Below, in pieces: positions 54,483 to 64,000 of a stretch of 64,000 bases of DNA. Origin of the DNA: Karstenula rhodostoma CBS 690.94 (Eukaryota > Ascomycota > Dothideomycetes > Pleosporales > Didymosphaeriaceae); assembly GCA_010093485.1 (NCBI GenBank), contig MU001509.1, forward strand, positions 552,256 through 616,255, written 5' to 3'. Each line of letters starts with the position of its first letter. The stretch's first letter is position 1. The position numbers and the translations under genes were made by a program. The notes below the pieces were generated by a model. The model was not told where the DNA came from. It worked only from the letters and a program-made list of their open reading frames with translations, and made no database searches.

Positions 54483-57392
54483 ATGCAGAACCTCTTCACG
54501 TCTTCTCGGGAGAGCGAACGGAGCTCCGAAACGGCTACAGACCAAGAGAACGATGTTGATCCCGATGACCACTTCGAGCCTGTGCAGCGCAGAGATAGCC
54601 AACCGAGTATCCCTGATTCCGGGAGTAACTCGTCCCTCAACTTCCCTTTCAGCTCTTCACGTTCTACCTATTCCACACGATCCCCTAGCGTCCTAACCGA
54701 CTTTCACAATGCAACTCCAGGATTGAGCGCGGAGGCCAAGTTCTCCATGACTGCCAACTTCATCCACTCGAAGCAGGAAGAGAAGATGTGGACAACTTGC
54801 GCCCCAGGCGAAGGTGTCCTTCTGAAGACGAGCAGGGGATCGTACATCACCTGTCCCGAGACACTGAGATACGATGGCTCAATGACCATTGAGGCTGTAT
54901 CCCAACTGAATGTCAAGGTGAGCATGATTGTATGTGATGGACAGAGGACTTAATCCTAACGTTTTCCAGGCAGCTATGACAATCAAGACCAAGGTCATTG
55001 AATTGCTCCTCAGCGACGGCGAGATCCCCTTTGTCCAGATCAACGAAGGACTCCGTCTCCAAGTCATTCCCGATATGGTAGCACTCCCCTACTGCCAGAA
55101 ACATCAGTCCGCTGCATTCGTGCTGGACGCCAAGATGCTTGTGATCTGGGAAGACCAGCCATACAGGCTCCTCCAGCGTGCATCCGAAATCGACGACGCG
55201 CTTTTCAAAATGATCTGCCAAGGCCCGCCGCTCAACGAGCAGCTGGACAGCGATGACCCTCAGAATACCTCCCTCCACTGGCAAAGCACTCAAGACGAGG
55301 ACGAAGAGGAAGAGAAACGCTTGTTGATCCTTTGGGGGCCCTTCTTCTGCGCTTCTACCTTGCTTCTCGTGCTCGCTGCCATTGGAGGCGGTTGGAGAGA
55401 AATTTCCATTGAGATATCGACTGACGGGGGCTTCATGCGCCTGCTGTTCATTCTGATTATCATACCTCAGCTCTGGCTCAGCTTGTTCTTCTTCCGGGCT
55501 CTTGTCGGCAATCTCGCTCAGATCTTCGGCTGTGTCGGCCATATGAAGCTAAACACAAAGGTCTTCTCGGGCAAGGCCCCGCTACGCCTCTGTGCTTCGG
55601 AACTGCCGCACATCACGATACAAATGCCGATCTTCAAGGAGAACCTCAAGACAGTCATTGCGCCCACCCTTCGCTCGTTGAAAGACGCCATCTCCACGTA
55701 CGAGATGCAGGGCGGGTCAGCAAACATCTTTGTCAACGACGACGGTATGCAGATTATTTCCGACGAGGATGCCAAGGAACGCCAGACATGGTTCGACGAG
55801 AACAACATTGGATGGGTGGCGCGGCCTCCGCACAACCCCGACGGCAAGATCGAGAACAAGCCGGTCCACATCCGCCGCGGAAAGTTCAAGAAGGCCTCCA
55901 ACATGAACTATGCCATGCGCGTGAGCACGGATGTGGAGCGGGAGCTGCTCCAGAGCCGGTACCAGCGCCAGCGCGAGGACGGCAATTGGTCGCAACAGCA
56001 GGAGAACGATGCATACAGTGCTGCGCTCGCGGAGCTCATCGACCAGAACGGCACATGGGCGGATGGGAATATCCGCATTGGAGATTACATCCTCATCGTG
56101 GACTCTGATACCCGTGTGCCTTTGGATTGCTTGCTCGAGGCGGTCAGCGAAATGGAATATTGCCGTGATGTCGCGATCCTACAATTCGCTTCTGGCGTCA
56201 TGAACGTGACGAGAAGCTTCTTCGAGCGGGGCATCACCTTCTTCACCAACCTCATCTACACGCAGATCAAGTTCTCTGTTTCCAAAGGCGATATCGCGCC
56301 GTTCGTCGGCCACAATGCTGTGCTGAGGTGGTCCGCGTTGCAGGAGATTGGGTACATGACGGAAGAGGAGTTCATGGTGCCGAAGAGAGACGAGAACGAT
56401 AACTTGATCATGATGGATGTGATCGACGAGCGGACGGGGCAGCCCCAGCAGCAACCCGTATTCGAGCGGCAGGCAAAGCTGGTCGAGAAGTACTGGTCCG
56501 AAGAAACCGTATCGGAGGACTTTGACATAGCACTGCGCCTCCAAACCAACGGCTACATCATCCGACTCGCCGCATACCAGGGCGATGGCTTCAAGGAGGG
56601 TGTGTCGCTCACCGTCTACGACGAGCTCAATCGCTGGGAGAAGTACACCCCCCCTCACCACCCCTTAGCATCTTTTCTAATAACCGCAGATACGCCTACG
56701 GCTGCAACGAGCTCATCTTCTACCCCCTCAAGTACTGGATCCGCCGCGGCCCCGTGACCAGCCTCTTCGTGCGCTTCATAAGCTCGGGGATCCCGCTCCC
56801 CTCCAAGATCACCATCGTCGCCTACATCGGGACGTACTACGCGCTCGGGTCCGCCTGGCTGCTCACCGTCTCCAACTACTTCGTCCTCGGCTGGTACAGC
56901 GGCACGCTCGACCACTACTACATGGACAACTTCAAAGCCTACTTCTCCATCGTGTGCGTATTCACGGCGCTGGGCAACGTCGCGCTCGCCTTCATGCGAT
57001 ACCGCAACAACGAAGGGTCCCTGTACAGCAACCTCGTCCTGAACTTCAAGTGGATCCCGCTCCTCGTCGTCTTCCTGGGCGGCGTGTCGTTCCACATCTC
57101 GCACGCGCTCATCTGGCACATGATGGACTGGAACATGTCGTGGGGCGCGACGGCCAAGGAAATCGACACGATACCCTTCTTCGCCGAGATCCCGCTCGTG
57201 CTGCGCAGGTTCAAGTGGATGTTCGTGTGGTGTCTGGCCACGGCGACGGCCATGGTGTATTGTGCGTATGGGCTCGACCCCATTTGGCAGATCCGCACCT
57301 TTTCGCCCATTTACCCGCTGAGTTGCGTGCTGGTTAGTCATTTCTTGCTGCCGATTGTGCTGAATCCGAATTTGATGCGTTTTACGTGGTGA
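54483..57392 (+). CDS. Fungal type-2 glycosyltransferase (GT2), membrane protein
   Basis: Exons 54483-54917, 54970-56642 and 56690-57392 join in frame to 936 residues. A disordered Ser/Asp-rich N-terminus of about 85 residues leads into a conserved cytosolic region, then two membrane spans (WGPFFCASTLLLVLAAIGGG, LLFILIIIPQLWLSLFFF). The GT2 catalytic core follows: HITIQMPIFKE, ANIFVNDDGMQ, the metal-binding DSDTRVP, FVGHNAVLRWSAL, SEDFDIALRLQTNGY and DELNRWEKYAYG. About six more spans close the protein. This resembles the conserved fungal GT2 shown in plant pathogens to be needed for hyphal growth on solid surfaces. The polymer made is unknown, and it is distinct from chitin synthases. Catalytic residues are intact. 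Confidence 0.88.
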
Positions 57393-58616
57393 AGGGTTTT
57401 TTTCTCTCTAGGGGTTTGGTGGCTGTGCTGCTGGCTGGCTGGCTGGCTGGCTGGCACCTGTGGGCGGACTTCACATGCGACCTGCCTGCTGTATGCGGCG
57501 CTCACCCCCCTCGTGTCTCGGCCGACCCATGTGGCTCCGTTCCTCGACTCGAGCGCGTGACGTCGGGCAGACAGACACACGAGGGAGCGAAGCGGCGGCG
57601 TTATACCCTGCTTTTCACGCGGGATTCATAAGAGAGATACATACCTACCTGTAGATACAAAAGGACTGTCATGAATAACCTACTTAAGATAAGATCTGAT
57701 GAAGTGCGTGAGTGAGAGGTTCAATGAGTGGGACGGCGTGGCGGCATAAAATAGCAAGATTAATACGTACGTGTCGTGTCAGGCGCTACTTACCCTACCT
57801 ACCCGACACCGACGCTCTCTCCTCTCTTGTAACTATGGGCTGTCTAAGACAGCAGCGGTAACTACGGCGGTACTTGCACTCCGCTCTCGTTTTTGGAGAA
57901 GGTAACGCGGCGGGGTATCGTCCACGCAGCCCGGCCCGGCCCGGCCCCTGGTGGTGGTGGGCGCCTTCGACATCTCGTCTGAGAAAGGAAAGTGTATACC
58001 GTCCAACTCACTGGCTGGCTTGTTCAAAAGAAGGAACGACATGCCCCCCTTTTTTCTTTTTTTAGGGGTCCAAGGAGGCTTTGCTACCGGGGGGAGTTGG
58101 TGGGGTAGTTTGGGCTACTAGTATGTGACTTTGGGCTGGGATCTAGGGTGGGTAAACGAGTGGGGTAGACGGGGGCCACGAGGCAGCGCCGATGGCTGCA
58201 GCGTGGAGGAGGGGGATGAAGATGGCGTTGGCCCGGCGGCACGTACGGTGGTTGTCTCACCGTCTGTATGTGGTGGAAGAAGGGTACTGGAAGCGGCTCC
58301 GGAGCGATCCGAGGCATTTACTTCAGTGCGGCGTAAGACTGGTTTTAGCCATGGGAGTTTCGTATCTATTAAGCTATTCGTCTCGAGCATGTAGCAGCGT
58401 CGTACAAGGCGGTGTGACGCCGTGACGGGAGAAGGAAATGGTGGTTTGATAGAGCAGAATTATTTGTGTTTTGGCACCCTACAGAGTTCAGGTATTGCGT
58501 TTTGCCGCGGCTTCCAGAAGCTCGCAAAGTATCATATTTGATAGAGCAGAATAGAGTAGAGGTAGACTTCGGCGAACAAAGGAAACAGCAGAGTAAAGTA
58601 ATAGTAATGTAAAAAA
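57393..58616. other. Intergenic, up to N gap
   Basis: This holds a GGCT tetranucleotide repeat at about 57431-57455 and a GGCCC repeat near 57934-57946. No confident gene was seen. Minus-strand sequence next to the gap does not continue the partial gene beyond it. Confidence 0.45.
57431..57455. repeat. Short (CTGG)n tandem repeat
   Basis: Six tandem copies of a four-base CTGG/GGCT unit lie 40 bp after the GT2 stop, in its 3' region. Confidence 0.85.
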
Positions 58617-58836
58617 NNNNNNNNNNNNNNNNNNNNNNNNNNNNNNNNNNNNNNNNNNNNNNNNNNNNNNNNNNNNNNNNNNNNNNNNNNNNNNNNNNNN
58701 NNNNNNNNNNNNNNNNNNNNNNNNNNNNNNNNNNNNNNNNNNNNNNNNNNNNNNNNNNNNNNNNNNNNNNNNNNNNNNNNNNNNNNNNNNNNNNNNNNNN
58801 NNNNNNNNNNNNNNNNNNNNNNNNNNNNNNNNNNNN
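58617..58836. other. Assembly gap, 220 N
   Basis: The bases are all N. The real length is unknown. It interrupts the 3' part of a minus-strand gene. Confidence 0.99.
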
Positions 58837-59960
58837 ACTCGGGCATCGCAGCCCTCGCCCACGTCTGCATCGCACACCTCCTCAAATACGCCGTCTCCTC
58901 GCCCTCGATACGCCCCAGCCTCCTCGCCATCCTACTCCTGCGCACCCGGACGCCGCGTTCCGCCGTCGTCATCGTCGTCGTCGTCGTCGCGCTAGCTACC
59001 GCCGTCGCAGGAAGCGCCTCAAGACCCACGCAATCCGCGATCAGCGCGCGGATGCCGCCTGCGAGCTGCGTCGCGCGCGAGAGGAAGTACGGCCAGTAGG
59101 TGGGGCCCCAGAAGGGGTCTGCGGCGAGGGCGGCGCGGAGGGCGGGGAGGATGTGGGGGATTGGGGGGAGCGAGGGCGATGGCGTAGGCGATGGCGCTGG
59201 TGGTGAGGGTGAAGGCGGGGGGTCTTCTGTTTCGGGGGAGGAGGCGCGGGAGGAGGAGGCTGAGGGGGTGGGGGAGGAGGGCGGGGAGGGCGTTGAGGCG
59301 GTGGAGACGAGGGAGGCGGCCATGGTGAGGCGGACGTGGGATTCGGTCGAGAGGGTGGCGGTTGTGACGCATGCTGTGTTGCGTGGGTTAGCGAGGATGG
59401 TAGGTCTACTGTGGACTGTGTAGGTACGTACCTGGACAGCCCCGTGTGCGGCACCAGTCTGCCTCCTCGCCTTCTTCCGTGGCGAAGCAGTGCAGGAAGA
59501 GGAAGGCGCCGCGCGCGTCGCCGGCAAAGGCCAGCTCCAGATCCTCACTCTTGGCCGTGCCCAGCGCCGTGCTGGCGAGGGCTTCGGCGCGGCGCTGCAG
59601 CTCGACGACGGGCATGACGAGCGCGTGCAGCAGGTCGCGGTGGAGCAGCCATGTCTGCCGCGTCTGCGTGTCGGAGGCGGCGTGGAAGTCGCAGAAGCTG
59701 GTGATGGTGTCAGCGGGTGGGCGTGGGGGGTGGAGCAGCCGAGAGGGACCATGTGGAGATGGAGACGGGGATGGAGACGGGGATGGAGACGGGGATGGGC
59801 ATGGAGAGGGATGGGCGTACTCGGCGTCGTTGGCCAGACAGCTCCTCAGCAGCTGGAAGCCATCCGAAGAAAGCAGCGCCTGCATGTCCTCACGGGGGAT
59901 CGCGAAGGGGCTCTCGTAGAGCCGGTCCATGTGCTCCATGGTGTGCGTGTGCGTGTGCAT
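58837..59960 (-). CDS. Unrecognised protein, C-terminus lost in N gap
   Basis: Exon 1 runs 59960-59432 (or from ATG 59939, MEHMDRLYESPF) and exon 2 from 59373 into the gap; the GTACGT donor and AACACAG acceptor join in frame. Recognisable-looking blocks are FAIPREDMQALLSSDGFQLLRSCLANDAEYA, ITSFCDFHAASDTQTRQTWLLHRDLLHALV, AFAGDARGAFLFLHCF (parts), WCRTRGCPACVTTATLSTESHVRL and PFWGPTYWPYFLSRATQLAGGIRALIADCVG. Linkers are almost pure Ser-Pro. The final visible block, MARRLGRIEGEETAYLRRCAMQTWARAAMPE, is mixed helix. I do not know the family; the GCPACV Cys pair is suggestive of metal binding but isolated. 3' end absent because of the gap. Confidence 0.65.
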
Positions 59961-61122
59961 AGATTAGCTGCAGCCGTGATACATGCAAGACGAACGGCCT
60001 TCTCATTGAAGCAGTGCGGAAAGTAGGTAGGACGGGACAGCACGCAGCGCAGCGCACAAGTAGCAGAAGCAGGCGCCAACAATGCCAATTCCAGGAGAGC
60101 AAAGGAAGGAAATACGACGAGACAAAACAGTGCAAAGCAAAGCACCAGCCAGCGGGCCTCCTTATGAAGCGGATACGATATCCCGACTCCCTAGACTGGG
60201 CCGGACCCAGGCCCCCGTCCGTCCTCCAAAAACCTCCTTTTCCCGCTTGGTCCACGGCACTGCACTGCACGGCACTGCACTGCACCCAGCACGGCGGCTA
60301 TACGAGTTTAATGCACCCATCCATGGTGGTGGTGTTTACATAGACGCCCCGTGTTGTTGATAACGCCAGCGACGCCCGTTGGCGCACTCGTCATTGGCGG
60401 CCCCCTGCACCTCCGCACGCGAGCTGCAGCTTCCCGCGCCGCCGCGTGGACGCCATCCTGCGATAAGTAGCGCCACCAGCTATGGATGGATGGATGGATC
60501 ATGGATCATGGATGGGGAGGCTGCTTCACGCGTCGTATACTGCTCGACGTGCACTGCGGGGTGGTGTTGTGCGCTGCGCTGCGACAAGAATAGGTGCCGG
60601 TTCGGACCTCCGGGCGTGCACCCGCCGCCGGAGCCGTGGTGATGCCCGAGGATGGTCAATGCAAGGCGTCACGACAAGTTTGATCAGACATGGTCGGACT
60701 CTACAAGCACTTTTTGGCCCTTCTTTGCCACTGCAGCACTCTCCAAGCCCTGTCTTCTCTTCCGCGCAATAGTCCGCCTTTGGATGCTCCTCAAAGCGTC
60801 AACGCGGTTCCCGCGGGTCTACCATCTGCGAAGCCGCATGGTCTGGCGTGCTCTGGTACGCCATCATAGACCGCTTCTACGTTGCTGCTCAACGCTCAAC
60901 CATCATCGTTTGTGGAGGTGCTAGCGACACCGAACTCGCTCACGGGACAAGCCGAAGCCGAAGCGCCCAAGGCACACGCATGGTCGCAGGGCGACGGTCC
61001 ACGTGTACCGAGTCCGCTTGGCCAAGGAGCGGAGGCCCGCATCAGCCGGACCAAACGCTTTCGTCTCGAGCTGAGGCTGCAGGAACCGGGCGTAATGGTA
61101 GTGAGCCAAATCTCCGGTCCCT
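59961..61122. other. Intergenic with simple repeats
   Basis: This lies upstream of the partial gene and downstream of the HMG-box gene. It contains a CACTGCACTGCACGG-type repeat (about 60261-60292) and a GGAT tetranucleotide run (about 60483-60514). No gene seen. Confidence 0.5.
60483..60514. repeat. (GGAT)n microsatellite
   Basis: Four perfect GGAT units are followed by imperfect copies (ATCATGGATCATGGATGG). Confidence 0.8.
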
Positions 61123-63706
61123 TCACTTCCACCAAAACACCGAACAAGAGCCATCGTTGTTCAAGATGCGTCGCGTACTGTTGTCGTCTACCGCCTGCTT
61201 TCGTCCAAACGGGTCGGTGAGCAAAGCAGACAGCTTCTCCGAGATCGGTCCCATTTCCGCTTTCGATACCGGAATCGGCGGGCTGAGCGTGTTGGCGTCT
61301 CCTTGCAGGAGGGCGTAGATGCTGGTCTTGGCTCGGCCCATCATCCGGTGGTGGATGTCGCGGAGCGTGTCGTACAGAGGCCATAGGACGTCGAGATAGC
61401 GGGCAGCTATGGGCTCCGACGAACGGCACGTTTCGAGCATGTCCATGCACGCTTTGCCGTACGCAAGATCCTGCTCAACGCTATCTGGTTGTCCTTCGAG
61501 CAGCTTGGCCGTGGCGCTGTAAAGGAGGACGATGCAAGCCGTGAAAGCCCAGTAACTGCATTGCGTGAGCTGTGTCCCAGAAAACAGTGGCTGGCATGAA
61601 GGACCTACATGACCAACCAGCAGCGTGTTGTCAAGGTGCCGTCGAACGAGATCAAACGCAGAATTCGAGCGACCTGTTGCCCTGCTAATGCGCACTCGTT
61701 TCTGTACCTCTTCGCATCTGCGACGGATAGATCTAGATCCCATGAAGTGCCATCCGTGAGTTGCATCTCGGCCGTTGCAACCAGCAGCTGGCGATACAGC
61801 AAAATGACCGCGCCGAGATACATGATCTGGGAGGTGGATTAGCAGGAACATGAGCATGTGGGACCAGAACTACATACATGCACCATCAATATGGCTCGTC
61901 TCTGGTACAGTGTCATAGGCGGTGGGTTGGACGAGGTCAAAGAACCAATGCTCAACATCTGCGGAACTTCCGAGCGCCATGTCTCGAGCTGATCGGTAAG
62001 AGTCTGGATGGTCTCTCTGGTCACCGATTCTGGAGAGCAAAGCGCTTTCGAAATATCGGCTGCGACCAGTCCGATCCTGCTTGTTTGCACATGGATCTGC
62101 TCATCGACAGTCATACCCACGGAAGAGGCAGAGCAGGCCAGCTGGTACTTGTCAGTTCTGGGCTCAGCTACCACATGTGCATGTTCTCGACGTACAGCTA
62201 CATCTTGCGAAGTGGCCTCGGAGGTGTAGCCAAGCGTATAGGAGAGCCAGCAGTCCATGAAAATCAGACTGCGGAACAAACGTCTCCAGTTGGCATCGGC
62301 TACGGAATCACTGGTCTCTTTCGCCATTGCTGGATATTTCCAGCGAGCGATTTGCAATGCCGCCACTAAGTAAAGGTAAGCAACTTCTCACAACGAGTGT
62401 CAATGGGTGGGTCTTACCAAGCACATATCGCGCGCTCATGTGCTTCTCCAGCAGGGCGTAAAAGGCCGTGGCTAATAGAAGACGCATAGTGCGCAAGTAG
62501 TCAAACCGCGCAGTCTTCTCGTTGAAACACAGGGTACCAGAAGCGTAGAGCACGCGTCGAATTCGGTCTGGGAAGCAATCCATATCATAGTGGGCGCCCA
62601 TTGCTGCAACGGTAAAACATTCTGCTAGAGTCATGGCATCGACGGGCTGTTGTGGCCTGTAGATGCGGTCCAGAATCTCGTCCACCTGTGCATAAGTCCA
62701 CATGTAAAGAAGCGATCCCGTGCCTTGGACGAAAGCATACATGGCCTTTTTGACGAGCTGTTCAGATGGTAGATGTTGGGCGTCGTACGGCCGAACGCTC
62801 TGACCGAGGATCTCGCCTCTGAGAGATACGAGCTCACTGAATGCCAGGGTTAGGGCATTGTGACAAACTTCGGCTTCCATGCCCAGGGACGTGGCCGAAG
62901 AAGTGAGCGAGGTTGGGCTTTCCGAACAAGGTGACGGACTGGTCCTCGAATACTCATGGTGGGGTGTGTACGAGGACGAAGTTGTGGTTCGACTTTGGCT
63001 TGGACGAGTCGATGATAAGGATGCTTTGCTCGAGACCTGTTGCTGACTCCTGAAATCGATCAAGTAGGCCTGGTACTTGCGCCAGCTGTCCGTCTTTTTA
63101 TACTCGTCCATTTGAGCTTCGTATTCTTGCATGGCACGTGCAGCGTGACTCTCCCAGATGCGCTTTTGCTCCGGAGGAAGATGCTGCCATCGTCGACCCA
63201 CTTCTCTTGCAATGTCCACGAAGGAGAGGCTGCTGATGTCGGGCTCTGTGCGGAGGTGGTCGGCAAAGTTCACATCTACATATGATTAAGCTAGGCTCAG
63301 ATTTGCATCAACGGACAATTGGCATACAGGCAGTCTTTGGCTTCTTGGGGGCATTGGTGTCGGCGCGTGGATGGCGCCGATACCTCCTCTTTTCTCGCGG
63401 CGGCGGAGTCTGAGTCTCTCTGGCCAGGGTTTCGAGGGCGGAGGTTGAAAGGGCAGGCTGGTCAGAAGCGTTGCTCTCGTCCAGAGCCAGTGTAGATGGC
63501 ACTCCTCGGAAGGTTGCGATCTCGCGTTGCAGGGTCCGGCGGTGGCCGAGCTTGAAGTTCAACGTGGTCAGGTCTTCTTCGGTGATGTCGAGCACTGTCT
63601 CCCAGTTGTGGAAACCATTCTCAGCAAGGGCGCCCAGGTAGGGCGTCAGGCCCAGACGCTCCAAGACGTCTGTGAGCATGGGAAGAGATGGGGAAGGGAT
63701 CGACAT
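61123..63706 (-). CDS. SAM + HMG-box + fungal transcription-factor-domain protein
   Basis: Exons 63706-63328, 63275-62418, 62365-61878, 61826-61609 and 61555-61123 join in frame to 791 residues. A SAM-like domain at about 8-68 (LTDVLERLGLTPYLGALAENGF, ITEEDLTTLNF, LGHRRTL) is followed by a basic linker (REKRRYRRHPRADTNAPKKPKTAY) and an HMG box at about 120-195 (AYVNFADHL, SFVDIAREVGRRWQHLPPEQKRIWE, YEAQMDEYKKTDSW). A Ser-rich spacer leads to a 500-residue helical part like the fungal zinc-cluster regulatory region (AEVCHNALTLAF, FVQGTGSLLYMWTYAQVDEIL, AAMGAHYDMDCFPDR, LFRSLIFMDCWLSYTLG). There is no Zn2Cys6 cluster, so the HMG box likely supplies DNA binding. HMG-box factors in ascomycetes often act in mating and sexual development. 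Role here inferred only. Confidence 0.88.
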
Positions 63707-64000
63707 GGCCACCTGTGTAGCGCGAAGCCACGGGGGCATGCAGCGTACATAAGTGAGGGTGGACAAAACATGGTGGGTGCACGAGACCCTGGGAGGCCCG
63801 GTGGAGAGAGACGACGATGGAACAGGAAGCGCACACTAGCGGTGGGCTGATGTCGACGGTCCGAGCGGCGGTTCTAGACCAAAAGCTTGATCTCGTAGCG
63901 TGCTCATTCCGGCATCGACGATGGAGCATCGAGCATCGAGCATCGCGCATCGAGCATCAAGCATCAAGCATCAAGCATTGTGGCGGTCGCGCTGCCACGG
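63707..64000. promoter_or_regulatory. Upstream region of SAM-HMG-TF gene
   Basis: This is the promoter side of the regulator gene, ending in a tandem GAGCATC/AAGCATC repeat (about 63921-63980). No other gene seen. Confidence 0.5.
63921..63980. repeat. Tandem 7-8 bp repeat (GAGCATC / AAGCATC)
   Basis: Seven or eight units of GAGCATC, GCGCATC and AAGCATC run in tandem at the window edge, about 220 bp upstream of the regulator ATG. Confidence 0.8.

Noticed and set aside
59720..59815. GGGGATGGAGAC repeat as a separate minisatellite
   Set aside because: It lies in frame in the partial gene and encodes its Ser-Pro linker.
1..64000. Biosynthetic gene cluster, CRISPR or multi-gene defence system
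   Set aside because: No polyketide synthase, NRPS, terpene synthase, CRISPR repeats or clustered defence genes are visible. The genes are mostly unrelated housekeeping and transport functions.

Overview
The window is a piece of a filamentous ascomycete genome (Pezizomycotina; Dothideomycetes is my guess, not proven). The reasons are dense genes on both strands with 45-75 bp GT-AG introns carrying CTAAC-type branch sites, a broken heterokaryon-incompatibility (HET) gene, several MFS transporters, a plant-cell-wall lyase and a prion-like Sup35. There are no operons, and I found no tRNA, rRNA or CRISPR. A 220-base N gap lies at 58617-58836.

Layout. 0.4-4.4 kb: an unrecognised two-exon gene, then a HET-domain pseudogene broken by a 181-bp insertion and two reading-frame lesions. 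5-23.9 kb: mostly housekeeping genes: a Bet1/Sft1-type SNARE, a Bye1-like PHD-TFIIS-SPOC protein, a ZNF830/CCDC16-like protein, an Age2-type ArfGAP, a decayed ankyrin gene, a BSD-domain protein, Yrb30 (RanGTP binding) divergent from Sup35 (eRF3), and a CCDC130/Saf4-type splicing protein. 24.5-38 kb: an accessory block with a small membrane protein, three MFS transporters (one frameshifted), a large secreted pectate lyase of bacterial-looking architecture and an amidohydrolase. 39-57.4 kb: housekeeping again: an FHA protein divergent from the RNA polymerase III largest subunit, a long-tailed sugar porter, mitochondrial Guf1 divergent from Mad2, and a fungal GT2 glycosyltransferase. 58.8-64 kb: a gene cut by the N gap, then a SAM + HMG-box + fungal transcription-factor protein.

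I rebuilt exon structures by hand. Nearly all close in frame, which supports the boundaries. Two introns close only if a GC-AG splice is used (28582-28531 and 41396-41325), and one transporter needs an 11-nt microexon (29088-29098). The genes do not form one pathway. The only regional theme is uptake and breakdown of extracellular compounds at 25-38 kb. I did not find a convincing undescribed multi-gene system. The best leads are the small insertion in the HET gene, the mosaic pectate lyase, the SAM-HMG-TF protein and the unusual introns.
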